A stretch of 64,000 bases of DNA, taken from JADJRG01 sp964474905. GTDB lineage: Bacteria > Myxococcota_A > Polyangia > Nannocystales > Nannocystaceae. The notes beneath the pieces were generated by a model. The model saw only the letters and a program-made list of their open reading frames with translations. It was not told where the DNA came from and did no database searches. The number at the start of each line of letters is the position of its first letter. Position 1 is the first letter of the stretch. The stretch lies in NCBI GenBank assembly GCA_964474905.1, contig CAYYUP010000031.1, forward strand, positions 1-64,000, read 5' to 3'. The translations under genes were made by a program, and so were the position numbers. Positions 1-9,817 of this stretch are shown piece after piece.

Positions 1-15
1 AAAGAAAGCAACCAA

Positions 16-3000
16 ATGAGCAGTGGACCCGAATGGAGCCAGGTCGAGGAGCCCTTTCTCGATCAACTCGCGTCGATGGGCTGGAAGGTCATCATCGGCA
101 ACCTCGATCACCCCTCGGTCACCGGCCGCGAGAGCTTCCGCGAGGTCCTGATGAAGCAGGAACTCCGCGGGGCCATCGCCCGGATCAACCTCCGCGACGG
201 CAAGCCCTGGCTCGACGAGCAGCGCCTTTCGCTGGCGGTCGGCGCATTGGAGCGGATCGGCCACAACAAGCTGCTCGAGGCTAACGAAGAGTCCAGCAAA
301 CTGCTGATGACGGGCGTAGCCGTCGACGGCCTGCCCGGCTGGCATGGTGGCCGCTCGCGGACGATCCACTTCATCGACTGGCAGTGCCCGGAGAACAACT
401 CGTTCATCGCGATCAGCCAGTACAAGGTGCTCTGCCCCGGCGGCCAGGCCAAGGGCTCGATCCGGCCGGACATCACCCTTTTGATCAACGGGGTGCCGAT
501 CGTCGTCGTCGAATGCAAAAGCCCCAACCTCGCCGAGCCCATCGCCGACGCGGTCGATCAGCTCCGCCGCTACCACAATGCGCGCTACACCTCGAACGAA
601 GTCGCGGACCCCGAGGGCAACGAGCGGCTCTTTTACACCAACCAGTTTATGGTCGCGACGAGCTCCGACGAGGCCAGGTTTGGCACCATCGGCGCCGATA
701 CCCGCTACTACCTCGAATGGAAAGACACCGCGCCGGTCTCGCTCGCGGACGTGCAGGCCGAATTCGGCAAGGAGAGCCTCTCCAGCCAGAACAAGCTGAT
801 CGCCGGCATGCTGCGGCCGACGCACCTGCTCGACATTCTCCGCCACTTCACCCTCCTGCACACAATCGGCAATAAGAGGGTAAAAATCGTCTGCCGCTAT
901 CAACAGTTCCGCGCGGTGCACTACGCAATCGACCGCCTGCTCCACGGCAAAACCAAAGAAGAAGACGGCGAGCACGATCGGCGCGGTGGGCTCATCTGGC
1001 ATACGCAGGGCTCCGGCAAGAGCCTGACGATGGTCTTTCTCATCCGAAAGATGCGCTCGATGCCCGCGCTGCGCCGCTTCAAGATCGTCGTCGTCACCGA
1101 CCGCAAGAGCCTCGAGGGCCAGCTCTCCGGGACGGCCGCGCTGACCGGCGAAACGATCCGGCGAGCGCGGCGGGTGAGTGAGGTAAAAACCCTATTGAGC
1201 AAAAAGGGGCCGGGCATCGTCTTTGCGATGATCCAAAAGATGCAGGACCGCGACCTGGACCTGCTCAGCCCCGACGAAGAGGTCGGCGACCTGGGTCTGC
1301 TCAACGACGACCCGTCAATCCTGGTCATGGTCGACGAGGCGCATCGGAGCCACAGCAATGGCCTGCACGCCAACCTCCTGCAGGCCCTGCCCAACTGCGC
1401 CCGGATCGGCTTTACCGGGACGCCGATTATCATGGGGCAGAAAAAACGCACCCACGACATTTTCGGCGAGTTCATCGACCGCTACACCATCAAGGAGTCC
1501 GAAGAGGACGGCGCGACCGTGCCGATCCTCTACGAAGGTCGCACGGCCGAGGGTGCCGTCTCCGAGGGCCGCGATCTCGACCAGCTCTTCGAGGACCTCT
1601 TTGCCGACCAGACCGACGACGAGCGCGAGGCCATCAAACGCAAGTACGGCACCAAGGGCTCTATTTTTGAGGCCGAGCGGCTGATCGAGGCCAAGGCCGC
1701 GGACATGCTCCGTCACTACGTCGAGCACATCCTCCCAAGCGGCCTCAAGGCGCAGGTGGTCGCCTACAGCCGCCGGGCCTCTGTCCGCTACCAGGCCGCC
1801 TTCGAGGCCGCGCGTGACTCGCTTGTGCACGAGGCCCAGGCCCTGGACGGGGCGACCCGCGAACTCGACGACCTCGCCCTCGCCAACAAACCGCGGAAGA
1901 TCCGCACCGCGGTGCGGGCCTGGCGTTCGCTCGAGATCCTCAAGAACCTGGAGTTCGCCGCGATCATCTCCCCCGACAACAACGACCCGCCCGAGTGGCG
2001 AGAGTGGAGCCAGGCGTCGAAGATCGAGAACCGGATCGAGCGCTTCAAGATGAAGCTGCCCGACCTAGAGAAACCCGAGGACAAAGAGGAAAATAAGGAA
2101 ACAAAGGAAACAAAGGAAACAAAGGAAAAAGAAAAGCCGCTCGCTTTTCTCATCGTCAAGTCGATGCTGCTGACCGGCTTTGACGCGCCGATTGAGGGCG
2201 TGATGTACCTCGATCGCCCGATCCGGGAGGCGGAGCTGCTGCAGGCGATCGCCCGTGTAAATCGCACCAACGACGGCAAGACAGCGGGCATTCTGGTCGA
2301 CTACTACGGCGTTGCGCGGCACCTAAAAGAGGCCCTGTCGGCCTACAGCGCCGAGGATCTCGAGGGGGCCCTGCAAAGCCTTGCCGATGAGATCCCCAAG
2401 CTCCGCGACCGTCATACCCGGGTGATGGGGATCTTCCAGAGCCGGGGCGTCGAGCCCATCGACGACAGGGAGGGGGCTGTCGAACTGCTAGAGGACGAGC
2501 GCCTGCGCGCCGAGTTTCGGGTCAAGCTCAAGCAGTTTCTCGCCACCTTGGACCTGGTGCTGCCACGGCCGGAGGGTCTGCCCTTCGTCCGCCACGCTGC
2601 GGTCCTTGGCGAGATTTATACCCGCGCCCGCAACCGCTACCGCGAGGGCCTGCCGGAGCTCAGCAAGTCGATCGGGCGCAAGGTCCAGCACCTCATCGAC
2701 GTGCACGTCATCTCCCTCGGCATCGACCCGAAGATCCCGCCGATCTCGATCTCCGATGCCAAGTTCGCGGATCACGTCAGCCGCAACATCTCTGACCGGG
2801 CCAAAGCTTCGGAAATGGAGCACGCGACCCGCAGCCACATCAAGAAAAACATCGACGAGGATCCGGTCTATTATCAGGGGCTCTCCGACCGCCTCGATGA
2901 GATCCTCCAGGCGTTCGGCGATGATTGGAAGCAGCTAGTGTTCGCGCTCGCCGACTTCGTCGAGGAGGCGCGAAAGGGCCGCCGGAAAGACGACGACCTC

Positions 3001-3312
3001 GGCCTCGACCCCGAACTGCACGCCCCCTTCTTCGACCTGCTCAAGCAGGAACGCGAGAAGGAATCGCCCGTACGCGGAGCGGACAAGAAGTGGCTCGCCA
3101 AGCACGCCGTCGACCTCGTCGAACGCGTCGTCCGCCCGGCGGTGAACGTTGTCGCCTTTTGGAATAACGGCCCGCGACAGGAGGAGCTGCGGGGGCAGAT
3201 CTTTATGTTCCTCGACGAGAATGAGATCGTAAACTTTGATCGCGCCGACTCCCTCGCGGATCGCCTGATGGAACTCGCCAAGGCCAACGATCGAAAGCTG
3301 AGGAGTTCATGA
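16..3312 (+). CDS. hsdR: Type I restriction enzyme subunit R (HsdR), 1098 aa
   Basis: ATP-dependent translocase and nuclease subunit of a type I restriction-modification complex. The N-terminal nuclease domain carries a PD-(D/E)xK site (D152, E167 and K169 in PDITLL...VECKS). The helicase part has Walker A TQGSGKS at 330-336 and a DEAH box at 440-443. The C-terminal half has the alpha-helical HsdR tail. Length is normal for the family. A Lys/Glu/Thr tandem insertion (KETKETKETKE) sits near residue 695 in the motor region. It overlaps the next gene by 4 bp (ATGA). No hsdM or hsdS lies in the window; by usual gene order they would be left of position 1. The ATG at 16 is the first in frame, so a slightly longer protein beginning outside the window cannot be excluded. 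Confidence 0.95.
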   Translation: MSSGPEWSQVEEPFLDQLASMGWKVIIGNLDHPSVTGRESFREVLMKQELRGAIARINLRDGKPWLDEQRLSLAVGALERIGHNKLLEANEESSKLLMTGVAVDGLPGWHGGRSRTIHFIDWQCPENNSFIAISQYKVLCPGGQAKGSIRPDITLLINGVPIVVVECKSPNLAEPIADAVDQLRRYHNARYTSNEVADPEGNERLFYTNQFMVATSSDEARFGTIGADTRYYLEWKDTAPVSLADVQAEFGKESLSSQNKLIAGMLRPTHLLDILRHFTLLHTIGNKRVKIVCRYQQFRAVHYAIDRLLHGKTKEEDGEHDRRGGLIWHTQGSGKSLTMVFLIRKMRSMPALRRFKIVVVTDRKSLEGQLSGTAALTGETIRRARRVSEVKTLLSKKGPGIVFAMIQKMQDRDLDLLSPDEEVGDLGLLNDDPSILVMVDEAHRSHSNGLHANLLQALPNCARIGFTGTPIIMGQKKRTHDIFGEFIDRYTIKESEEDGATVPILYEGRTAEGAVSEGRDLDQLFEDLFADQTDDEREAIKRKYGTKGSIFEAERLIEAKAADMLRHYVEHILPSGLKAQVVAYSRRASVRYQAAFEAARDSLVHEAQALDGATRELDDLALANKPRKIRTAVRAWRSLEILKNLEFAAIISPDNNDPPEWREWSQASKIENRIERFKMKLPDLEKPEDKEENKETKETKETKEKEKPLAFLIVKSMLLTGFDAPIEGVMYLDRPIREAELLQAIARVNRTNDGKTAGILVDYYGVARHLKEALSAYSAEDLEGALQSLADEIPKLRDRHTRVMGIFQSRGVEPIDDREGAVELLEDERLRAEFRVKLKQFLATLDLVLPRPEGLPFVRHAAVLGEIYTRARNRYREGLPELSKSIGRKVQHLIDVHVISLGIDPKIPPISISDAKFADHVSRNISDRAKASEMEHATRSHIKKNIDEDPVYYQGLSDRLDEILQAFGDDWKQLVFALADFVEEARKGRRKDDDLGLDPELHAPFFDLLKQEREKESPVRGADKKWLAKHAVDLVERVVRPAVNVVAFWNNGPRQEELRGQIFMFLDENEIVNFDRADSLADRLMELAKANDRKLRSS
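2095..2127 (+). repeat. 9-bp in-frame tandem repeat inside hsdR
   Basis: The unit aaggaaaca is repeated three to four times and encodes KETKETKET. It is AT-richer than the surrounding gene and lies in a charged linker between conserved helicase blocks. It matches a pattern of codon-phase tandem repeats elsewhere in this window. Confidence 0.85.
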
Positions 3313-4073
3313 ATATCAACACCCTGACCGTCGACGATCTGCACTTTGAGCTGCGCCGAAGCTCTCGCCGTCGCAGCGTTCAGATCACCGTGGATCGGGG
3401 GGGCGAGCTGCTCCTCGCTGCTCCCAATGAGTGCTCCGTGCACACGATGGAGGCCTTCGTCCGCGAGAAACGCTTTTGGATCTACACCAAGCTCGCAGAG
3501 AAAGAGGCCCTGTGGGCGCCCGCAAACAAAAAGCAATACGTCACAGGCGAAGGCTTCCCCTATCTCGGCCGCAGCTACCGTCTTCTGCTCGTAGATAAGC
3601 AAAAAGCCCCCCTTAAGCTCATCGGCGGCCGTTTTCAGCTGTGTCGCCCGCTCGCTGGCGAAGGCCCCGAGCACATGATCCGCTGGTACCGCGAGCGCGC
3701 CACCACCTGGCTGTCAAAACGCGTCGACCGACTCAAGGGCAGAATCGACGTCGAGCCGACCGGCCTCAGAGTCCAGGACCTCGGCTTTCGTTGGGGGTCC
3801 TGCGGCAAGGGAGGCAAGCTCTACTTCCACTGGCGCACGATCCTGCTACCCCCGCGGATCGCCGAGTACATCGTCGCCCACGAACTCGTCCACCTCCACG
3901 AGCCCCACCACAGCCCGGAGTTTTGGCGCCGACTGGAGCGGGCAATGCCAGATTACGCTCAACGCAAGCAGTGGCTGGCGGAGCACGGCCGCGAGGTCGA
4001 GGGCATCGAACTTCGGAGCAAGCGCAAAAAGCCGGCGAGTGATCGCAAACAGGCTCATACCGCTAACGGATAG
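3309..4073 (+). CDS. YgjP-like (DUF45/M48-type) metallopeptidase, 254 aa
   Basis: Zinc metallopeptidase-like protein of the YgjP/DUF45 family. The gluzincin motif HELVH is at 191-195, followed by HEPHHSPEFW, which supplies the third ligand region. The family signature FRWGSCGKGGKLYFHWR is at about 160-176. The ATG overlaps the hsdR stop (ATGA), so the two are translationally coupled. DUF45 genes are known companions of type I restriction loci, but their role there is not established; regulation of HsdR or self/phage proteolysis are possibilities only. The C-terminal tail is rich in Lys/Arg. Confidence 0.88.
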   Translation: MNINTLTVDDLHFELRRSSRRRSVQITVDRGGELLLAAPNECSVHTMEAFVREKRFWIYTKLAEKEALWAPANKKQYVTGEGFPYLGRSYRLLLVDKQKAPLKLIGGRFQLCRPLAGEGPEHMIRWYRERATTWLSKRVDRLKGRIDVEPTGLRVQDLGFRWGSCGKGGKLYFHWRTILLPPRIAEYIVAHELVHLHEPHHSPEFWRRLERAMPDYAQRKQWLAEHGREVEGIELRSKRKKPASDRKQAHTANG

Positions 4074-4177
4074 GTGGACCTGGTATTCCATCGTCTCCAC
4101 AATCTCTCCACGACCCTGGTTATCTGACGACTCTAATGTCGTCTACCGCGACTCGAGTCGAAGTACGAAAACTGAAT

Positions 4178-4205
4178 AAGCCCGCGCCTTGGGGCGAAAG
4201 GGCTT
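4178..4205 (-). terminator. Possible hairpin terminator at the end of the 827-aa gene
   Basis: Inverted repeat AAGCCC/GGGCTT with an inner CGCC/GGCG stem. Read on the minus strand it starts at the stop codon of the upstream gene and is followed by a T-containing run (attcagtttt). It lies between two convergent genes. Confidence 0.4.
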
Positions 4206-6688
4206 CATCCAGCGGCATCGAGAGTGATGACGAGTTCCTGCTCTACCCCTGTGATGGTGAGTTCCTTCATCGTATGTCGGCCACTACTCGGTGGCGCGAC
4301 GTGCAAGATCAGCGTGTCCGAGGGCGCCGCGAGGTCGAAGGATCCGTTGGCTTTGCTCGTCGCGATACCTCCCACGCGACGCTTACTGGCGGGGTCGACG
4401 AGCCACAGCATCGCCCCCGGAAGGCCCTCCCCCTCCGAGTCCAAGACGAGCCCACGGATGCCAACCTCATCGGCAAACTCGCTGACCAGGTGCCCCTCGA
4501 CGGGCGCGTGCGTGACCATTCCACCTCGCGCCGTCACCAGTAGCTTGTGGACGCGCCCAACTTCGGGGAGGCACCAGCTCCCATCCTCGTTGGAGAAGCG
4601 GAAGCTTTGGGCGCTGCGTCCCTCGAAGAGCGTTATCTCGAAATCCCGAATCGCGCCCCCCTCCGCGTCGACGACGTCACCACACACGCGCTTGGCCGGA
4701 GGAAGACGCAAGACCAGCTGCGATCCGGGGCGAAGACTCTCAGCGCTCGTCTTTCGCCCGTCGGGGCTCGAGACATCGACGTCATAGTCGATCCCCGCAA
4801 CGAGCCGGTCGAGCGAGAAATCCCCTCCTGCCTCGGTCATCGTTTCTCGACGAAAATAAGGGTCTTCGCGCGCACGAACTCGAACCAGCGCATTAGCGAC
4901 GGGGCTCCCATCATCGGATTCGACACGCCCAAAGAGTTCCGCTGCCGCCATGTTCAGGACGAGCGCGATCGGACCGGCCTCTTGCCCCTCTTCGACCGAA
5001 ACCCCGACTTCTTCGCTAGACGGTGTGCCCTCGGAAGCATCTGCCCTCAGTCCGAAATGGGCATACACATTGTAGTCGCCCGGCGCGACCATGAGTTCGA
5101 AGTCCCCCTCGCCACCAGGTGTGACTAGATAGATACGCTCACCGCTCGCAACCACGCGGACGCCCGCACCTAATTGATCCCCACGCAGCTCGACTCGTCC
5201 GACGATCCTAGCCTCCCTCAGACGATCGAGGGTGAGGTTCACCCTCGGCCCAGGCGCCGGCTCTAGCCTTATCGTGAGCTGTCCCTGACCGTAATTCCGA
5301 TCTCGGACCTCGACCTGGACAGTCCCCTCACCAAGGCCTTGGATCTCTGCAAAGCCATCATCCCCAGCATGAACCGCAAATAGGTAGTTGCCTGTTTCGT
5401 CCTGGACGTTGACCTGCACTCCAGCAGCAGGACCCCCGTCGGTGCCATACACGGTCAGCCCTAGGCCGTACCCGGCGTCCATGATCCAGCGCTCGGTGAG
5501 ATTTGAATCAGCTGCGAGCTCGAGGGCGGGCTGACCCTGAGGTCGGTAGCCCGCGCACCCGATCGTTGGAATGTAGCGTCCTGGAACCAGCTCGTCAAAG
5601 CTGAAGGCGCCGCTCAGATCGGCCTGGACCTGCGTTGATTCGCCGGCCGCGCGATCCAGTTGAACCCATCCCCCTACCGAGCACGGCGACCCGTCGGGCA
5701 GCTCGATGGTACCCCTCAGCCTCGGTGCAGTCATTGCCAGGAGTTCAACCCCCCCGAGCATTTCGCCTACCCCGACGGAGATCGGTGAATCTGAGACAGC
5801 CTGCAGTCCCGGGGCCACGCCGATGATCTGAAAGGTCCCAGGGGAGAGCCCGTGAAGTTCAAATCTCCCATCCACGGCCGAGGCAACGGGCCGCGCGGCA
5901 CTCCCCTCTGCCCGGATCAGAGCGCCGGATACGGGCGTCCCGTCGGGCCGGGAGATGCTCCCTATGACAACAGATTCGGGCGTCAAGAAGAGCTCGAGAT
6001 CACGACGCCCGATGTTCGAGTGTGTGACCGCCGGCGCGTAGCCATCGGCATGAGCCGCGATGTCGATGAAGCCCCACGTCTTGGTGTGTGTCAGTGTGAA
6101 ATGCCCTTCGTCGTCGCTCGTCGTGAGCCCAGCTGAGGACACGATGAGCGCCCCTCCGACGACCCCTCCAACACTGTCTCGCACGATTCCCGTAGTCGTG
6201 GAGCCTGGCTCCAACCGAAAAGTCACCCTGCGACCACAGACTCGCTCCTCACCTGCAAACACGAACGTCGAGACAAAGCTGGGCCTCGCCATGAACCCGG
6301 AAAAATCGACCCAGACCATGGCGTTGCTCGATCGAGGTAGAGCCACTGACTCGACTTGCGCCGACTCGAGAACTCGGCAGTTGGCGTAGCCCACCGGCAG
6401 CCCACCATCGGTGCTCGAGATACAAAGTCTGCCGCGAATCGGCCTCTCATCCTCGAGTTTCGCAACTACCTTTAGCGAGCAATCTTTTGGTTCCAAGCCA
6501 GCTCTTCCACCGAATTCGACCCGACTCGACCCGGGATCATGATCGCGATCGTTAGCGGACTCAGTGGGATCCGAGCCCGACGCCGCGCCAAGGTCTCGAC
6601 CGTTCTGCCACCAGAACAACAACGCGACGGTGAGCACTAGACCCACTGCCAACGCGCGCTTTTTGCGGATCTTTCGCTCAGTGGACAA
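4205..6688 (-). CDS. Carboxypeptidase-regulatory-like repeat protein, membrane-anchored, 827 aa
   Basis: Large surface or periplasmic protein with no catalytic motif. A basic N-terminus (RKIRKKR) precedes one hydrophobic helix (about residues 11-27), giving a signal anchor. The rest is a string of about seven beta-sandwich modules of the carboxypeptidase-regulatory-like/Cna-B-like type. Each shows a recurring pattern of G.V.D..G.PV.GA.V, then DG.F.L.GL.PG.Y. These modules are common in myxobacterial surface proteins, where they act as spacers or adhesion elements. The start is TTG at 6688, 6 bp after the upstream Cys-rich remnant; no strong Shine-Dalgarno is visible, so the start is uncertain. 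Function is unknown beyond a likely structural role. Confidence 0.8.
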   Translation of the reverse strand: MSTERKIRKKRALAVGLVLTVALLFWWQNGRDLGAASGSDPTESANDRDHDPGSSRVEFGGRAGLEPKDCSLKVVAKLEDERPIRGRLCISSTDGGLPVGYANCRVLESAQVESVALPRSSNAMVWVDFSGFMARPSFVSTFVFAGEERVCGRRVTFRLEPGSTTTGIVRDSVGGVVGGALIVSSAGLTTSDDEGHFTLTHTKTWGFIDIAAHADGYAPAVTHSNIGRRDLELFLTPESVVIGSISRPDGTPVSGALIRAEGSAARPVASAVDGRFELHGLSPGTFQIIGVAPGLQAVSDSPISVGVGEMLGGVELLAMTAPRLRGTIELPDGSPCSVGGWVQLDRAAGESTQVQADLSGAFSFDELVPGRYIPTIGCAGYRPQGQPALELAADSNLTERWIMDAGYGLGLTVYGTDGGPAAGVQVNVQDETGNYLFAVHAGDDGFAEIQGLGEGTVQVEVRDRNYGQGQLTIRLEPAPGPRVNLTLDRLREARIVGRVELRGDQLGAGVRVVASGERIYLVTPGGEGDFELMVAPGDYNVYAHFGLRADASEGTPSSEEVGVSVEEGQEAGPIALVLNMAAAELFGRVESDDGSPVANALVRVRAREDPYFRRETMTEAGGDFSLDRLVAGIDYDVDVSSPDGRKTSAESLRPGSQLVLRLPPAKRVCGDVVDAEGGAIRDFEITLFEGRSAQSFRFSNEDGSWCLPEVGRVHKLLVTARGGMVTHAPVEGHLVSEFADEVGIRGLVLDSEGEGLPGAMLWLVDPASKRRVGGIATSKANGSFDLAAPSDTLILHVAPPSSGRHTMKELTITGVEQELVITLDAAG

Positions 6689-6906
6689 GGTCGTTCAGCA
6701 CCCCACGCACCCTGCGACACATTCTCCAGATGAGCAATTCGTCCCCGCCGCGTCGCAGCCAGTGCCGTAGAAGTTATCACCTTGGGCTGTGCAGTTTGCC
6801 TGCATCTCATTGCACTCGCTTGCCCCGCTACAGCTTTGCCCCGCAGAGGCTGTCGGACTCCACACGAAGAGTCCGGCCTCATCAACATCTGAACGGACAA
6901 GCCCCT

Positions 6907-6938
6907 CTCCTCAGACTGGCTTCTCCTCAGACTGGCTT
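6907..6938. repeat. 16-bp perfect tandem duplication
   Basis: The unit ctcctcagactggctt occurs twice in a row, followed by a partial third start (ctcct). The length is not a multiple of three, so it shifts the reading frame of the Cys-rich remnant. Confidence 0.9.
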
Positions 6939-7010
6939 CTCCTCGCCGGGGCTGTACTCGGTGGCGCGATTGTTTTCTACGTCCGGTGGCTCTCCACCCA
7001 AGTCCACCCA

Positions 7011-7036
7011 CTCAAACAAAACACTCAAACAAAACA
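7011..7036. repeat. 13-bp perfect tandem duplication
   Basis: The unit ctcaaacaaaaca occurs twice in a row in the short interval after the hrpB stop codon. Like the nearby 16-bp repeat, its length is out of codon phase. Confidence 0.88.
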
Positions 7037-7051
7037 CCCAACAACCAAAAT

Positions 7052-9703
7052 TCACCGCCGGCGGCGTGCACGTCGAGGGCGGGGTGGCGGTGCCACTCGG
7101 GGGTTTTCGGGCCAGGCGTGCCTCGGATAGCGACGCATCAAGGCCCGCCGAAGCGCGGGGTAGTGGCGCTCCCAGAAACCCGCCAAATCGGTCGTAACCT
7201 GCACATCACGGCGGTTTGGCGCGAGTAGATGCAGCACCAATGCGAGCCGACCGTCGGCGATCCGCGGGCCCTGCTCGGCGCCAAAGAAGTCCTGGAGGCG
7301 CGACGCGATCGATGGCGTCTCGCTGGGGTCGGGGCTGTAGTGGATCGCCACTCGTCGCCCGCTCGGCAGGCTGACATGCGTCGGCGCGATGCGGTCCAGA
7401 CGGTCGCCAACAGCTCGCACTCGAGCCTCCAGATGGGCCCAAAGATCGGCGCGACGAAGCTCCGCAAAGGAACTCAAACCGTCGCAGAGATCGATCAAGA
7501 TCGAACCGGCTAGCTCCGCGTCGATCACCGGAATCGCGGGATCGATCGTCGCTGCGAATGCGGTGCGAGCCGCCAATGATTGGAGTTTTTGCCCGCTCTC
7601 CGCCCCACCGATAAATTGCTCGATACCGGCATCTAGGGCCGCATCGGCGAGGATTTTCGAAGCGGCCGCCGGCAGGTGTTGGAGCTTTGAAGCTTCGATC
7701 ACCAGCCCCCCGTAACGCAGCTCCGAGCGACCTACGACGCGCCCGCGCTCGCTGTCAAAATGCAGTTCTTCCTGCTCTTCGATCGTCTCCGAAAAGAGAT
7801 CGACCAACCACTCGGGATCGATCGCCGCAGCGCTCAGTACCTGCGGCTCGCCGCCCCGCATGCCGGCCCTGCGCCGCTCCTCGATCACAAGGGCGACAGC
7901 CCACGGCGCCGAGCGGACCACCGAAGATTCGGCAAGCCGAGCCGAGCCGCCATCAGCAAGAACCAGGGTGCGCTCCGATCCCTCACCGCGAGCACAGCCA
8001 ACGCGGTCGGGAAAACCAGCGAGAAGCGCCATGCGCAGCTGCTGCTCGCGGTGCTCGACGGACTCGTGGTGGCCCCGCGAACCGACACGGGGCCGACCCC
8101 GATCGCCCGCCTGCTCACCCTGCCCCGCCTGCTCCCTGCGCCCCCGTCGTTGCTCACCCTTGGCGATCCGCCGGAGCTGCTCGCGAACTCGCAACGCCTG
8201 ACGGCAAGCGCCCGGGGCCAAACCCAGGCGCTGCGCCGCATGCCCGCCCTGGCGAACGCTGGTCTCGAGATCGGCCAGGTCGACCAACACATCCGCGTCA
8301 GCGTCGACCCGCGCGGGTCCGCGATCCGCACGAAGGCCGCGCTCGCTCAGGATCGCCGCCGCTCCTGCAGCGAGATCCGGCACCCCGCGCTGCACAGCTT
8401 CAACCATCACCCGCGCGAGCCGAGCGTGCAGCGGATAGCGGAGCATCGCCCGCCCCACAGAGCTCAGCTCGCCGACTGCAGAGACAGCACCCAAACGCCG
8501 GAGCAATGCCTTTGCTGCCGCCAATGCAGCCTCTGGTGGCGCCTCTAGCCATTCGAGATCATCGACCTCCGAGATGCCCGCAGCGTGCAGATCGAGGAGA
8601 GCACCGGCGAGATCAAGACGGGCAATCTCGGGGGCTGTGTGCGCGGGACGACGGTCGTGATCAAATCGCGAGTAGAGGCGGATGCAACGACCGGCGCGGG
8701 TCCTGCCCGCACGACCGGCGCGCTGAGCCGCCGAATCGCGGGCTATCTTCACCACCTGCAACGTCGGGATTCCGCTCCAGGGACTGACTCTGGCCAAGCG
8801 GCAAAGACCGCTATCGATCACCGTGGTCACCCCATCGATCGTGATCGAGGTCTCCGCGACATTGGTGGAGAGCACGAGCTTTGTTCGCTCGCCAGGCCGC
8901 ACCGCCCGGTCCTGCTCGGCCGGGGAGAGATCGCCGTAGAGCGGCAAAACCTCGACTCCCGCACCCTCTGCGAGCCCCGCACAGGCAGCGGCGCAGGCCC
9001 GGATCTCTCGCGCACCTGGCAAAAAAACCAGGGTATCGCCGTCGAGGCCCGCGAGCACACGCCCGTGAAATGCCCGCAGCACCTGCGACGCAAGACCCTG
9101 ACGCGAAGCCTGGGGAGCACCCTCGTACTCGACCTCGACGGGAAAAACCCGCCCCGCACTGGTCCGCCGCGCACAGCCTAAAAACTCCGCGACCGCAGCA
9201 CCATCCAGGGTCGCCGACATGACGACGATGCGCAGCTCTGGCCGCGCCCCCCTCTGCAAGCGACGGAGCAGCGCCAGTGCCAGATCGCCGCTCAGGTGAC
9301 GCTCGTGAAACTCGTCGAGCACGACCATCGCCACACCCCGAAGCTGCGGATCGTCACGCAAACGCCGAGTCAACAGAGCCTCGGTGATCAACCGGATCCG
9401 CGTCTTGGGTCCGACCTTCGAGTCAAAACGCACCTGATAGCCGACCCGCTCCCCGACCCGCTCCCCGAGTAGCTCTGCGGCTCTTCTGGCAGCCATGCGC
9501 GCCGCCAATCGGCGCGGCTGCAACACCAAAATTTCGCCCTCTTCGGCGAAGCCCGCCGCCAAAAATGCGAGCGGTAGCACCGTCGTCTTGCCAGCGCCGG
9601 GCGGTGCCTCGATCACCAGCGAACGCCCCACCTCGAGGTCGCCGACGACAGCCTCGACGATCGCGTCGATCGGCAGCGGTGGGCCGGGCAGATCAAGACG
9701 CAT
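7052..9703 (-). CDS. hrpB: ATP-dependent helicase HrpB, 883 aa
   Basis: DEAH-box superfamily 2 helicase of the HrpB family. Walker A APPGAGKTT is near residue 33-41, the DEFHERH box (the DEAH-equivalent, here DEFH) near 130, and the SAT motif follows (VVMSATLDG). Helicase motif VI appears as QRAGRAGRTRAGRCIRLYS. The C-terminal HrpB domain ends with the typical RYPRHAWPENP. Length is close to other HrpB proteins. A low-complexity Gln/Gly/Arg stretch (GEQAGDRGRPRVGS) sits near residue 560, again from a short tandem repeat. It is transcribed away from feoAB. The cellular role of bacterial HrpB is poorly defined (RNA metabolism). Confidence 0.93.
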   Translation of the reverse strand: MRLDLPGPPLPIDAIVEAVVGDLEVGRSLVIEAPPGAGKTTVLPLAFLAAGFAEEGEILVLQPRRLAARMAARRAAELLGERVGERVGYQVRFDSKVGPKTRIRLITEALLTRRLRDDPQLRGVAMVVLDEFHERHLSGDLALALLRRLQRGARPELRIVVMSATLDGAAVAEFLGCARRTSAGRVFPVEVEYEGAPQASRQGLASQVLRAFHGRVLAGLDGDTLVFLPGAREIRACAAACAGLAEGAGVEVLPLYGDLSPAEQDRAVRPGERTKLVLSTNVAETSITIDGVTTVIDSGLCRLARVSPWSGIPTLQVVKIARDSAAQRAGRAGRTRAGRCIRLYSRFDHDRRPAHTAPEIARLDLAGALLDLHAAGISEVDDLEWLEAPPEAALAAAKALLRRLGAVSAVGELSSVGRAMLRYPLHARLARVMVEAVQRGVPDLAAGAAAILSERGLRADRGPARVDADADVLVDLADLETSVRQGGHAAQRLGLAPGACRQALRVREQLRRIAKGEQRRGRREQAGQGEQAGDRGRPRVGSRGHHESVEHREQQLRMALLAGFPDRVGCARGEGSERTLVLADGGSARLAESSVVRSAPWAVALVIEERRRAGMRGGEPQVLSAAAIDPEWLVDLFSETIEEQEELHFDSERGRVVGRSELRYGGLVIEASKLQHLPAAASKILADAALDAGIEQFIGGAESGQKLQSLAARTAFAATIDPAIPVIDAELAGSILIDLCDGLSSFAELRRADLWAHLEARVRAVGDRLDRIAPTHVSLPSGRRVAIHYSPDPSETPSIASRLQDFFGAEQGPRIADGRLALVLHLLAPNRRDVQVTTDLAGFWERHYPALRRALMRRYPRHAWPENPRVAPPPRPRRARRRR

Positions 9704-9817
9704 CAGAAGCTCGCTCTACCACAGCTAACAACGGGATCTCGCCGTGAGCTGTCGGTCGCCCAAGCCTTCGCACTGAGCTTGACGGCCGCCGGCCATGGGA
9801 CGCACTCTGGCGCCGCT

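Larger units (their letters stand above)
6695..7055 (-). pseudogene. Decayed small Cys-rich protein gene downstream of hrpB
   Basis: On the minus strand a GTG at 7055 overlaps the hrpB stop (GTGA) and opens a 42-codon frame (ending ...ATEYSPGEEKPV) that stops at TGA 6927-6929. About 60 bases on, another frame (6910-6695) reads as a clear Cys-rich peptide (CSGASECNEMQANC..., then CSSGECVAGCVGC) ending at 6695. The two frames become one frame if a single copy of a 16-bp tandem duplication (6907-6938) is removed, although an in-frame TGA would remain. A second, 13-bp duplication lies at 7011-7036. I read this as a once-intact small Cys-rich gene broken by tandem duplication and a nonsense change. 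Alternatively the 56-aa peptide from GTG 6865 is expressed alone. Confidence 0.45.

Noticed and set aside
9704..9817. A Fur box upstream of feoAB
   Set aside because: No GATAATGATAATC-like palindrome is present in the hrpB-feoA interval.
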